Assembly: GCA_964016875.1 (NCBI GenBank) | Contig: OZ024725.1 | Span: forward strand, 45,035,427 to 45,099,426 | Length of the DNA stretch: 64,000 nucleotides | DNA from: Fallopia convolvulus | Taxonomy: Eukaryota; Streptophyta; Magnoliopsida; Caryophyllales; Polygonaceae | Direction: 5' to 3' | In this document: in pieces, positions 23,340-34,901 of the stretch | How positions within the stretch are numbered: the first letter of the stretch is position 1 | Layout: every line of letters starts with the position of its first letter | Position numbers and translations under genes: made by a program | The notes under the pieces: generated by a model | Told to the model about the DNA's origin: nothing | The model's database searches: none | The model's input: only the letters and a program-made list of their open reading frames with translations

Positions 23340-24385
23340 GAAGTGGACTTTGTAGTTGATAAAATGTATCCTTATGTTCCAAGCCAAGGTCAATCCCTTC
23401 AAGGGAATTTTGGAGGGATTGACTAGGGCTTGGAACATGGGCTTTGATAAAGTTTTGATCGAGACAGATTCTAAGTTAGCTTTTGATTTATTGAGTAAAC
23501 GGATAAACCATCTCATCCTCTTTCTAGCCTGGTTGAGCATTGTCATATGACTTCTTGAGTATGAATTGGATTGTCGGTATTAGCCCAGCGGGGTTCCATC
23601 CTAAAACCAATTGGTAATAGGAGTAATCTGCTGAGTTATATATTAGTCCAATTTACTCCCAACTTTCAGATGTGGGATGAACATATTCTAACACACCCCG
23701 CAAGTGCAACTGGGAGAATTAGCCTAGTTGACACTTGACAACACAACGGGGCGGGCCCAGGATCGAGAGAGGCCGTTAGGCAAATAGCTCTGATACCATA
23801 TTAAGCCCGGCGGGTTTCCATCCTAAAACCAATTGGCGATAGGAGGAGTAATCCGCTGATTTATATATTAGTCTAATTTACTCCCAAGTTTCAGATGTGG
23901 GATGGACATATTCTAACACGCCCCCGCGAGTGCAATTTGGGGAACTGGCCCAGTTGACACTTGGACAACACAACGGGGTGGGCCCAGGATCGAGAGAGGC
24001 CGTTAGGCAGATAGCTCTGATACCATATTAGCTCAGCGGGATTCCATCCTAAAACCAATGGCAATATGAGGAGTAATCTGTTGAGTTATATATTAGTCCA
24101 ATTTACTCCCAACTTTCAGACGTGGAATGGTCATATTCTAACCGTCCGAATCTGCCATATTTTTAGAGAAGTTAATTCCGCTTCGGATTTCCTTACTTCT
24201 CTCGCTCTTTCTTTCTCTATTGGCTGTTTTCGACGACCCGTTTGTGAGTCTTAGTCTTTTTATATGTAATGACACTAGGGGAGTCTCGACTCCCCGTCTT
24301 TGCTCGTTGTAACTTCTTTTTGCTTACAGTAATAAGTTTGCCTCTTTTTGAGTTGGGAGCTTGGCTCCCATTCACCAAAAAAAAA
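23340..24385 (+). pseudogene. LINE RNase H tail, split by a TRIM
   Basis: The left part (about 23356-23577) encodes GLTRAWNMGFDKVLIETDSK, typical of LINE RNase H. The right part (24144-24390) encodes CHIFREVNSASDFLTSLALS, the C-terminal RNase H motif, and ends in an A-run at 24379-24389. The TRIM 23578-24143 separates them. No reverse transcriptase remains upstream, so this is a 5'-truncated LINE copy. Confidence 0.75.
23578..24143 (-). mobile_element. TRIM retrotransposon with three LTRs and two internal segments
   Basis: Three ~117-bp repeats (23578-23693, 23799-23918, 24026-24143) alternate with two ~107-bp internal segments. Read on the minus strand, each LTR starts tgttagaatatgtcc-like and ends ctaata. 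It is followed by tggtatcagagc (tRNA-Met primer site) and a short non-coding internal region ending in a G-rich tract. Flanks gtcgg and gtccg (23573-23577, 24144-24148) fit a 5-bp duplication with one change. No coding capacity. Confidence 0.85.
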
Positions 24386-24390
24386 ACTTA

Positions 24391-25793
24391 AAAAATTATT
24401 TACAAGGATGTTCGAGATTGGTTCTGATTATCTATCACATTTACCTAATTACTTCCTTGCAATACATAAATAAACGTACAAACCCCGGTTCTTAATTAGA
24501 GATCACCGACCTCACATCTGCTTTCCTTCAAAAGAAAACTAGTTGAATACTCGTGATATTTACGGGATAATTTTACTAAAGATTATACAAAATTATGATA
24601 TTAATATAATATTTTAAACACTTGTATTAGTATATAATATCGTAATAAAATTATGTAATTTATAAAAAAAATCTTTAAGATTGTACCCCATAATTTATCA
24701 ACATATAAATAAAAAATTATATACTTAAAGGTCGAGTCTATTAATATAAAAAAATATAAGATCAAGTTATTATCAATATATATATAAAAAAATTATATGT
24801 TTGGATCTCAAATCTTGTTACAATATAAAAAAGATATACAAAATTTATGCATATAACAATTATATAAATATGTTATCTATTGTAGTAAACTAATACATAC
24901 TCCATAGATAGAAAATTATGTACATAGAAAATTAGATAAACGTTATCTATTTAGTATATATATCAAGAATACTATACGTTATTATAAAATTTATTAAAAA
25001 ATGATTTCACATTAATTTATTCAAAAATGACATGTGGCGTAAATTTTACAACAGACTTGAGTTCTGCTTTATAATGTATTAGGGTAGATTTCTTAACAAT
25101 TTGGTTTCTCTCCTCAGGTGCCATCCCACCTACTCTGCAACTGCAACGAATTGAAGCCTTAATGAGCAAACTACTATTGACCTACTTTTATGAGCATATG
25201 CATGGGATCAATAGTCAACTTGATTGACAATATATTTGAGTCCATTCTATAAAGTTATATGTTTAAAACAAGTTTGTGTTAACGTCACTTATAGATGTTA
25301 CATATTTGAATGATTTCATTGGGCTAACACAATTTAAAGATTATCCAATTTTTTTACAAGAAAATTATAAATACTGCTCCAAATAAAAAATATAAAATCA
25401 TTATTATTTCTTCAATTGAGTTAAGACAGTCAACATAAACTAATTTATCCGATTCATGATTTTTATCAACTAGGGTCATGTGTCTAGAATTTGTCACCAA
25501 AAATGATTCCTCGTCATAATATATAGTTAGTAGTACAATTTTATTTTAAGAAAATACACTAGTACAAACTACACGGAATTGCATTTGTCAAATAACTAGA
25601 AAAGTCAACTAAATGGTAGCTCCACACGAAATTGCATATTTGCATTTGTCAACTAGCTCGAAATTAAGGTTATTTGCATATGGGTGGCTTACCTACATTT
25701 GTGCATGTGCCATATGCTTGCTTTACAAGTCTGCGTAACATGGCATGAAAGAATGTCCAAAAGTATCTATTAATTTTTTGGAAAAAAAAACAG
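24391..25793. other. AT-rich intergenic, no gene recognised
   Basis: Very AT-rich with short A- and T-runs. No open frame, repeat array or RNA gene is convincing. Confidence 0.4.
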
Positions 25794-26726
25794 GTGAAAA
25801 AGAGCGCTTATATGTAAAATGAAAATAAATAGGAGGTTTTGAATGAAGAGGAATAACGACAAGGATCATTTCAATTAAAAATGAAAAAAATACATAAATG
25901 AAAGTTTGGTTGGTAAATATTCGCGTATTTAAAAAAAAAAGGACATAAGAACGTGTGTAGGATGTGCACCAAAATTAATTATATTGTGCATTAAAATTGT
26001 ATGTGCTTCAATTAAAATTGGTCGAATGTGCATAAAAAAACATCTTAAAACATGTGTTTATGAATCAAACTAGTTGTATGTGCTTCCACCAAAAAAACTA
26101 GTTGTATGTGCATCAAAACTAGTTGTATGTGCTTCCACCAAAAAAAACTAGTTGTATGTGCATCATAACTAATCTTTATATGTGTACAAAACGAATCATG
26201 TGTGCATTAAAACAACTAAAAAGTGCATCTTGCTTGCAGGTGCATCAAAATTGAACGAATCATGTGAACATAGATTTATGTTTGTGCATCAAAACCAATT
26301 ATATGTGCATCAAAGAAAAGTGTGCCTTATTTATGTACATGTATCATAACAAATCATATGTACATCAAAATAATCGGAAAATACATCGATCGTTTTATGC
26401 ATGTGTATCGAAACTAACTGTATGCGGATAAAAACAAGCTAATTATAGATGAAACCTTATTCATGTACATAATAAATTAAAATAAATAAAGTTTGAAATT
26501 ATTGTGCATCAAAATATCGATGCAAAATTAACTAGTTTAGATTCACATCTAAGATAAAATTGATGAACATGATGTGTCTGTCTCCCAGTGGATGTTTCAA
26601 AAAATATGTGAATGATATGGAAAATAAAATATATCTATTTATTGGAAGTGTAATCTGGAGGGTCGTTCTTTTTTGAGAAAATGTACTAGATTCACTCTCA
26701 TTTTATACATAAGCGCCCTTTCTCAC
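25794..26726. mobile_element. non-autonomous TIR element with internal gtgcatc repeats
   Basis: Ends gtgaaaaagagcgcttatat and, inverted, gtgagaaagggcgcttatgt form a terminal inverted repeat of about 30 bp that continues with taaaatga. Between them, 25960-26520 is filled with degenerate units around gtgcatcaaaac and ttgtatgtgc. There is no coding sequence and no clear target duplication. It could be a MULE- or CACTA-type derivative. Confidence 0.6.
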
Positions 26727-26937
26727 GCGGTGGATCTCCTTATTTATTCCATCATTGATAATTAACTCTCTATATTAGTTTAATGGGTTACATAACTTGG
26801 CCAATCAGGGGAAATTTGATTTAGAAGGTCACAAATTAATGAAGATGTATAGTATTATTTGAATTGACATATAAGTCAGATTAAGTAAAGAAGGACACTT
26901 AGCATTTTGCATGTATAACGGACGAGTGTTATACTGT

Positions 26938-27205
26938 ACTCTCTTTGTTTTATAATACATGTCTTTTTAGTTATAATTTTTCTTTTGTTTCATAATAGAT
27001 GTCTTTTTAGTTATTTTGACATCTACTTTGCATATTTATCCTTATAATTAATAATAAACTATTAGTAGTGGTTTTTAATAAAGTAAAAAATAAGATAATA
27101 ATTGAGGGTGTATTAGTGTTTTTTATACCTTTCTTAAATAATGTTTAAATTACTAGAAAAACAACTATTGTGAAATGACACAAAATATTATTTACTCATC
27201 AATCA
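26938..27205. mobile_element. degenerate Stowaway-like MITE
   Basis: The left end ctctttgttttataatacat with a nearby tgtctttttag, and a right end whose inverse resembles it (tattttgtgtcatttcac, then tgtttttctag), suggest a worn Tc1/mariner MITE. The terminal TA duplication is not certain. Confidence 0.4.
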
Positions 27206-27312
27206 TCATCCATCATTCGTCAATCTATGATGGATTATATATGATATCGATAAGTGAAAATAATGAACAAGTTTTTTTTTTAAATTATGTGAAAGTGTCA
27301 AACTAATAAACA

Positions 27313-30134
27313 TCTATGTATTTATATACTAAAGAAGAAATGGTTTGACATACGTCGCGATCTTATATTAATTTAGCATATATATCACCTCCATATTTAT
27401 ATCATCTATAGCGTTAAATCATCAACACTCGATCTAACCAATTAATTTAATATTTATTTTAATAAAAATATTTATATTTTTTTATTTTTATATAATAAGT
27501 TTGGAGTAAGGTTCAAATAAAACAACTCCTTATCCTATAAAATAAGGAGCGTTTAGAGCCCTTGGTTCACCTTGATCCAAGGGCTGATATTCTATCTCTT
27601 TAGGGACGCGGTGACATTTTGGTAATTTCTCAAAAATTACAAAAGTGCATCGCTATCGTGAAAAAGTGCATTGCTAAGCCGAAAAAGTGCATTAGTAATC
27701 CGAAAAAGTGAAAGAAAAAATGAAGCCAATAGGGCACACTCCATGTTTGGTTCATTGTAAAAGTGCATCGTTATGGTGGAAAAGTGCATTGCAAAATACC
27801 AAAAAGTGCATTACTAAACCTAAAAAGTGCATCATCATGGGTGTACAATTGACTTGATTTCGATTGAACTCAATCGCCCAAAATATTTGGGTTTAGTAAT
27901 GCACTTTTCGGGTTTAGTAATGCACTTTTTCACCATAATGATGCACTTTTGTAATTTCTGAGAAATTACGAAAATGCCACCGCGTCCCTAATTTCCGAGA
28001 ATATCAGCCCTTGGATCAAGGAGATCTAAGGGCTCTAAACACTCCTTATTTTATAGGATAAGGAGTTGTTTTATTTGAACCAAACTCAATAAGTTTGTTA
28101 AAAAATTATTAGTAAATCTTAGATTTATTATTATCTCATTCATCCTTGATTATTTGCACATTTCCTAATTAATATATATTCAAATCCCATATTATCAACA
28201 TACATAAATTATATAAGATATATTAAACATTTTTTATAATATATATTTTTAAAAAAATTACTAAACTAATTCATTTTCTTTCTTTTTTTGGTAGAAAGTA
28301 GAAACTAATTCATATTTTTTAGTAAATAAAAAATAAAATATTAAATCTCACAATAAAAAAATAGAGAATTTATGTTCATATTCACATAAAAATAAATTAT
28401 TTTTATCTGACCAAATTCTTACAAGATACGAATACTTATGCTAGTTATGAACTAAACCGTCCATACATACACTTTCAACATAATCTATATAACATATAAA
28501 GAAGAAACATGGTCATTTATGACCCAAAAATTTACCAAAGAAAATAAGTAAATAATGAAAATTAAAATTATTTTAGGTTTTATTGGCTCCCTTTCACATC
28601 TTATATATGACTAAACCCTTTCACATTCTATTTATGATAAGAAAATTAATAATTTATTTTCAACCTTTCACATTCTATATTTTGAATTTCAAGAAAGCTA
28701 ATGAATTCATGCTAATAATTGTCTTTAGATGAAATGTTATAAAAATTTCAACATGATTGTTAATTATTTCATTTACTAATTTACTATTAGACCATTCATC
28801 TTTTGTAACAAGTCATTCATCTTTTATAACATTTTTAAATAAATGAAATCAAATTAAAGATTAATGGTCAATCCTATATTCAATTCATCCTATTTACACA
28901 ACCCACGGGTAGTATATACATGATGTCGTATTCTTCCATCCCACCGATAATCGTTTATATTTCTCATTCTTTTTGCTGCAAAAAATACAAATATTCATTG
29001 TTTTTGTACTTTCTGTTTTGCACCAGGAAGTAACAACAAAATCATGTTCATCGAAAACTCAAGAAAAAATAGAGAAATATTATGATCTTCATCAATTAGG
29101 TGAAGGTGCTTACAAATATTTTCCAATTTTGTATTTTACATGTGTTATTTGTTTTTCTTAAGAGGACTTACAACCATTTCATGCAGAAACAAGTATTGAA
29201 GAACAGAGATTCCTTACCCATATAGATGTTGAATGGTGCAACGGGTCTCGAGCAATCAATCAATTATCTCTTCAAATACTTGAATAAGGGGCCACATAAC
29301 AAAATTGCAATCTTACTAGGAAACATTTTTGTCATAGACACTTGAAATAGGCATTTGGTGTTTGCTTTTGTTATATGTAATTCTTACAACTCATTCTCAT
29401 ATGAGTTCATGTAATAGAATGACCATAATTTTTTTAAAACATATGCTCTTCAATTATTAAAGAATCTAATATATTTCATATCCTAGAAAGTTTTTTATAT
29501 TTCTATTCTACATGTATTAATATCATAAAATGTATGAAAGTACAACACTAATAATAACTTTTAAATATATTGGGTTCATAACTAAATTGTACTCAAATGC
29601 ACGTAATAGAAGACCATGGATATAAAGTTCCATCATCAAGATTATCTAATATTTTCTAAATTGGGTGGGTTATAGAATAAAAACAACAATAGTAATTTAG
29701 CATTAATCTTTGAAATTACATCATTTATTTAGCAACTTTTGTAGTATCCTTTGGTATTACACACAAGACACAACCTTTGATATTACAATACGAATTTAAA
29801 GTCATTAAATTATAACCATTGGTATTACAAATAAAAGAAGATATGATCAATCTTTGGTATTTCAAACAAAAAATAAGATTAAATTTAAAATATATCCTTT
29901 CTTATTCCACTCTCTTTCACACTATATAAACTTTTCACTTGTGCATGATGACATCACAATTCCATTCACCACAAAGCAAAAAATAAACGACAACTCTCAA
30001 ATTGTTGAAAAATTAGGATCAATCAAGAAACTCTTGGAGATAGGTAAAATGAAAAAAAAATGAATCAATATATACTATAAAATATAAAATATAATCAATG
30101 AGAACCCGTATGATAGCACGGGCCATCCACCTAG
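27313..30134 (+). mobile_element. Helitron-type element(s), non-autonomous
   Basis: The right end at 30134 has a short hairpin (cccgt...acggg) followed by catccacctag and a host T, the Helitron 3' signature CTRR-T. Two possible 5' ends start TC after an A: 27313 (tctatgtatttatatacta) and 28484 (tctatataacatataaag), both followed by aagaagaaa. The shorter version, 28484-30134, may be the true unit. No Rep-helicase is encoded. Small frames at 28973-29161 and 29854-30063 are not recognised. Confidence 0.6.
27503..28087. mobile_element. MULE-type MITE with long inverted repeats and 9-bp duplication
   Basis: The 9-bp direct repeat aataagttt at 27494-27502 and 28088-28096 flanks inverted termini (gagtnnggttcaaataaaac...). 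These pair over roughly 150-200 bp, including ttatcctataaaataagga and gggacgcggtg. A 9-bp duplication with long TIRs is the Mutator hallmark. The centre carries repeated aaaaagtgcattrctaa-like units. Non-coding. Confidence 0.87.
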
Positions 30135-30140
30135 TAGTGA

Positions 30141-30175
30141 ATATATATATATATAAATATATATATATATATCAC
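30141..30175. repeat. (AT)n microsatellite
   Basis: Nearly pure ta/at dinucleotide run just after the Helitron end. Confidence 0.8.
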
Positions 30176-32195
30176 TAACTGCTGTATAATGAAGAACATA
30201 AGTTAATTCATGTTAATTCTTAATTAAGTGAATTATGTCATATAACCCTAAAAAAGGTAAACTTGGGAAGAAGTACGTGCTATATACACACACTAGTACG
30301 TACTATTAAATAAGAGTTTGGTTCGTGGACTATACTATATAGAGTTTAAAGACACGAGTCCGGTTCCCATGTGCAAAATTCTTAGGGTGAGAACTAAGAA
30401 CAAATCATGATCGTTGGATGAGAATTATGGACGTATGAGATTAGACTAGGCAAAATAAAAAATAAAGACTGAATGGCACGAAATGTAATTTCTTAAAAAT
30501 ACCATTGTACTGTCAAAAATACCCTTCATCCTCTCCCCAAAACCCTGCCCTTTCCCACAACCAAGAGAGAGAATCCCTGCGAAGATTTCGTTCCTGCCTT
30601 GATTTCGCTCTGTCTTCGACGATTTCGTTCCTGCCTTCGACGATCCCTGCCTTCGACGATCGTTCGGGTTTTGTTCCTCCTTGTTCTGGTTTCGTTCCTC
30701 CCTGTCTTCGACGATCGTTCAGCTTTCTCTCGTCTCCGACGATGCATGCGAGCTCGAAAGACACCGCCCTTGGTTAGGGTTTTAATTTTCGTTCCGCTTG
30801 AACTAGATTTGTGTCTTGAACTAGATCGTTCCGCTTTCTGCTATGGATGAATGAACTTCATCCATATATAGTTAATGAACTGGATTTGCATTTTCTATTC
30901 GCATTTTATGATTTATGATGAATGAACTTCCACTTTCTTATATTCGCATTAATGATCTATTCGCTTTCTGCTATGGATGAATGAGCATTGGTTTTAATTT
31001 TCTATTTGCATTTATGATGATTTATGATGAATGAACTGGACCGTTCTGCTTTCTGCTATAGATTTATGATGAATGAACTTCTGGTTTGTGTGATTTGCAT
31101 TTTTTATTCGCGTTTCTTATGGATGAATGAACTAGATTTTCTATTCGCATTTTCATTCCGGTTTGTTTATGGATGAATGAATTGGATATTGCTTAATAAG
31201 GTCCATGATATTCCTCTATTATGAACTGGATAGTGCTCAATGTGATCCTTTTGACATGAAAAAGTGTTATATAGTTCATGATATTGCTTAATAAGGTTTA
31301 TGATATCGTCTAATATAGTTCATGCTATGGTATAATACAGTTCATGCTATTGAATAATAAGGTAATATTAGACTTGCACCTTGTTATTTTGTTAAAAGAG
31401 CACTTGATGTTGATGTTATTGTGTTTGTTCAGGTACACTACAAGGGAAACAAAATGAAGAAGTCCAATAAAGAGAGATTCGATGCAAATTCGCTCAAGAC
31501 AGAGGTTAATGAAGTAGTTTTTTTGCAAGTTCATAGTATTTATCATTAAGCTTGATGTGTGGTTCATAAAACATGTCGTCGTGGTTCATGATTGCAAACA
31601 ATATGGTTCATTTTTCAGTATTGCCATGTCTCATGTTCAAATATAGGCCAAAAAGGCTCACTCATTAAGTTGGATGTGCTTATTAGTTTATGGTTCATGT
31701 TCTTATGCTATTAGGTTCATCATTTTTGCCAATAAGGTTCATTTTATTTAGTAAATAGATACTTCTAATGTGTGTTGTATTTTGAAGTTTCATATTACAG
31801 TTCATGTTCTTATGTTTGTAGGTTCATGAAATTTCACACTTAGTTTCATATTAAAAAGGTGTTCATTAAAAGTGGCACAAATGGGTAAATATGGAAACTT
31901 TTGAATTCAAAAGACGAAATTGCCCTTTCTTTCCCAAAACACACAATCTCGCCCAAAACCAGCGTTCTTGTTCCTCTCTCTCTCTCTTTGAAAAAATCGA
32001 TCGATCAAGCGGATCTCGTCCAATCTCAAAGTCTATAGGGTGAGTTTATTAATTAGGTATACTCAACTTGTTTAATTGTAATTTAAAGCTTAATTGCTCA
32101 GATTTGTGTCAATTTTTGTCAGTATACAATGTGTATTATATAGTGACATTGATGTTCACCATGTAGATGGTGTTAATGAGGCTTATTGTTTGATT

Positions 32196-32540
32196 TACTG
32201 AGGTGATGTCGTGCCCAAGGATGTCAATGTTGTTTTTGCTACCATCAAGACTAAGCGCACCCTCCAATTTGATGATTGGTGTCCTACTAGCTTCAAGTGT
32301 GGTATCAACTGCTAGCCACCAATTGTGGTTCCTAGTGGTGACCTTGCCATGGTTTTGAGGGCTGTTTGCATGATTTCCAACTCCCCTAGTGTTGAAGAGG
32401 TGTTCTCCCGCATTGACTACAAGTTTGATTTGATATATGCCAAGCATGCCTTTGTTCACTGGTATGTGGGTGAGGGTATAGAGGAAGGAGAGTTCTTTGA
32501 AGCTCGTGAAGGATTATGAAGAGGTATGGGAGACAAAGTG
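32196..32540 (+). pseudogene. captured alpha-tubulin C-terminal fragment
   Basis: The frame from 32202 reads GDVVPKDVNVVFATIKTKRT, then FDDWCPTSFKCGIN, RAVCMISNS, EVFSRIDYKFDL and FVHWYVGEGIEEGEFFEARE. This is unmistakably the conserved C-terminal region of alpha-tubulin (about 105 residues). Lesions are a TGA just before GDVVP (32199-32201), a TAG at 32313-32315 and an internal deletion after FFEARE, so the reading of KDYEEV falls in another frame. The N-terminal two thirds of tubulin and the acidic tail are absent. Its place inside a flanked transposable element indicates gene-fragment capture; a processed retrocopy is less likely because only one piece is present. Confidence 0.88.
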
Positions 32541-32781
32541 TACATTTAGGTTCATGCTTATTTGATTTTGCAAAGTGTTCTTACGACGGTTCATAATAGG
32601 TGTTTTGTTGGTTCATAATTTTGTATGATACGGTTCATTGTAAGTGTTCTTACGGTTCATGACTATTATAGTTTATAGTAATTAGTGCCTTAACTATAGG
32701 TTCATAATAATTATTCTATCGGTTCATGATTTTGCACTCTTAGGTTCATAATAAGTGTCAATACGATTCATGTCATTAGGT

Positions 32782-32851
32782 AACCTATTAGCTCAAAGGG
32801 TAGAGCAATGTGCTTGTGCACATAGATGTGGGTTCAAATCCCACATAGGTT
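32782..32851 (+). tRNA. tRNA-like sequence 1 (probably non-functional)
   Basis: A cloverleaf can be drawn: acceptor aacctat/ataggtt (7 bp), D arm gctc/gagc, anticodon stem atgtg/cacat and T arm gtggg-ttcaaat-cccac. The anticodon loop has only six bases (cttgtg), so one base seems lost and the identity is unclear; a Thr-type origin is possible. A-box and B-box-like sequences (tagctcaaaggg, ggttcaaatcc) are present. Confidence 0.5.
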
Positions 32852-33134
32852 ATTTTTTTGTAAGGTTCATGATTTTTGGTACATACTAGTAGTTGTTGGA
32901 GTATTTGGTTTCATATTTTTTGGTTCATGACAATTGTTCTTTTGGTTCATGTCTTTATAAGGTTAGGTTCATACTAATTCTTCTTACGGTTCATATCTTT
33001 TAATTCATACTAGTTGTTATTTTTAATTCATATTTTTTGACCTCATATGTATCAATTGATTTTTGTTCATATTTTTGTAATTTTAGGTTCATAATGTTTT
33101 TCTTATGGTACATGTTTTTAATTCATAACAATTA

Positions 33135-33417
33135 CTCCCTCCGTTTCGCAATGTAAGCCGTTTCTAGCTCTAAAAGGTGTTTCATAATGTAAGTCATTCC
33201 TTTCCTTATTTAATGTAAAACTTTTTAAAATAGGTCATTACTCTATTTAATTTAGTTAACATTCCAACAAAATTCATTAACTCAAGCAATTCTAGTGGTT
33301 GAAGAGTTAATAAAGCATTGATAAAAACAAGCATTAAATTATCATCCTTTCCATTTTAAGCTTGTCTTAATTCCTATGCAAAATCAAAAAAACGACTTAC
33401 ATTTCGAAACAGATGAT
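33135..33417. mobile_element. Stowaway-like MITE inside the Pack-MULE
   Basis: The left end ctccctccgtttcgcaatgt and the inverted right end atcatctgtttcgaaatgta pair imperfectly. TA lies at 33133-33134 and 33418-33419. It is about 283 bp and non-coding. Confidence 0.7.
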
Positions 33418-33681
33418 TACAATTGTTATATTGGTTCATGTTTATGTAATGAAGCTTATATTCATATAGTTCTTCTAATTAAACATTTGTTTCTTTTTAT
33501 TCCTCATACTTATCATTTTGTTTTGTCTTTTGGTTCATAATAGGTGTTCTTACGGTTCATGTGTTTGTAAACATAGGTTCATAACAGTTATTCTTACGGT
33601 TCATGTGTTGTATCAAATGCGTTATTTTGATGTTTCGCTTGTTATGATTACAAAGACAAAAAAATCTATTTTTTCTCTTGT

Positions 33682-33751
33682 AGCCTATGTGGGATTCGAA
33701 CTCACATCATGTGAAACGAACACATTGCTCTTCCTTTTGAGCTAATAGGCT
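33682..33751 (-). tRNA. tRNA-like sequence 2 (opposite strand)
   Basis: On the minus strand: acceptor agcctat/ataggct, D arm gctc/gagc, anticodon stem atgtg/cacat with a seven-base loop ttcgttt (anticodon CGT, Thr if real), a 3-base variable region, and T arm gtgag-ttcgaat-cccac with one mismatch. It is clearly related to the sequence at 32782-32851. The short variable loop and lack of a standard plant tRNA match suggest a decayed or tRNA-derived copy. Confidence 0.5.
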
Positions 33752-34901
33752 TTGTAAAGTTATTTTGCAAAAACATCACAAAAAAGAGTAATGTGAAATT
33801 GCAATGATGGAAGTGGAATGCACAAGTTTATATGACTACTTACTGGGATTGAGCAATTAAAAAACATTGAAGGGGAACATACATACAATACATATTGACT
33901 AGTGAATTTGGTTAGATGATAACAATGAAATCAAATGTTATAGTTTAATAACAACATTGTAGCTGAGGGGTTAAAAGCAAATGCACTGCAATTGTTTATT
34001 AATGATTTAAGTAAGTAGCATAGGTGAATTTTCTTCCTGGAAAGCTATTATAGGATTAATAAGCATAGTAGAACTCTTCATCAACTAAAGTTTAAAGGTT
34101 GGAGGGGTGTCATGTAAGGTTGATTTTTGTAATCGAATAGAGCAAGCTTGTTTACATATATCCCAAATTATGAGTTATTGGGATACAATCCTTAATTTAG
34201 TACTCCATTCGTTCTTCTGTGCTTCTTTAAAATTTCAAGCAAAACTACATTCAATACCCCATATAAAAGCTTCATGGAATCAAAACCCAAATCGATTTTT
34301 CGGATAAGCCTATATACCAAATACATACTTGAGAATTAAACATAAACACAAGAACATCCTACCTTAGGTAGTGACTAACGAGGTTGATTAAGCCAGATTT
34401 CTCATTCTCATTACAAAACAAACATAGATCTCAACTCCACCATTCAAAACAAAGCATTAAAAACATTGATTTTGATTTAGACTGAACTCGAGAAGACAAG
34501 GATGAAGACCTGCTCAGGTTAAGGCCATCAACGGATGATTGAAGCTTGATGAGTGTTTCGGAATTGACGAAAGCCATTGGAGATTTATTTCGCATCTTCA
34601 AAATTCAGAATGAGATAGAAGAGGGATCGGATGGAGATTGGATTTCGGGAAAGGTCGTTGTTCGACTTTGAGAAAGAGAAAATCACAAAACATAACCTTT
34701 TTCACGCGTGGGGGAGAGAGAGAGGTTGACAGAGAAGGGAGGGAGATGTGTAAAATGACAAAATTAACCCTTTTTTAGGAAAAGTTCATTTAAAACGCGT
34801 GGCCCTCTATAACCGTAGATCTAGTATATCTAACGGTTCAAAAATGTTCGCATTTTACACCCAAACACAAATTCTCATTTGATCTCAAATCTTAAAGACA
34901 C

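Larger units (their letters stand above)
30860..33620. repeat. degenerate ~25-bp repeats around ggttcat / gaatgaact
   Basis: From 30860 the motif atgatgaatgaactt recurs. From about 31200, and again from 32540 to 33620, the unit is close to ggttcataataagtgttcttac with many variants, spaced roughly 20-30 bases. The array is broken by the CT-rich segment, the tubulin fragment, a tRNA-like sequence and a MITE. Confidence 0.65.
30356..34891. mobile_element. 4.5-kb Pack-MULE-like element with captured gene pieces
   Basis: The 10-bp direct repeat ttaaagacac at 30346-30355 and 34892-34901 flanks ends that are similar when one is inverted. Left: ...gggtgagaactaagaacaaatcatgatcgttggat. Right, inverted: ...gggtgtaaaatgcgaacatt and accgttagat. 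A 9-11-bp duplication with such TIRs suggests a Mutator-type element. Inside are two 5'-UTR-like CT-rich segments (30520-30760, 31920-32040), an alpha-tubulin fragment, two tRNA-like sequences, a Stowaway-like MITE and long degenerate ggttcat arrays. No transposase is encoded. Confidence 0.72.

Noticed and set aside
25960..26520. CRISPR-like array
   Set aside because: The units are degenerate, spacers are not of constant length, and the sequence is plant nuclear DNA.
28973..29161. Possible captured protein-kinase fragment (YDLHQLGEGAYK)
   Set aside because: Only about 12 residues resemble a glycine-rich loop; nothing else of a kinase follows.
30505..30850. A host gene with repeated ttcgttcctgccttcgacgat units
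   Set aside because: Frames overlap on both strands and come from short repeats; it is better read as a 5'-UTR-like segment inside the flanked element.
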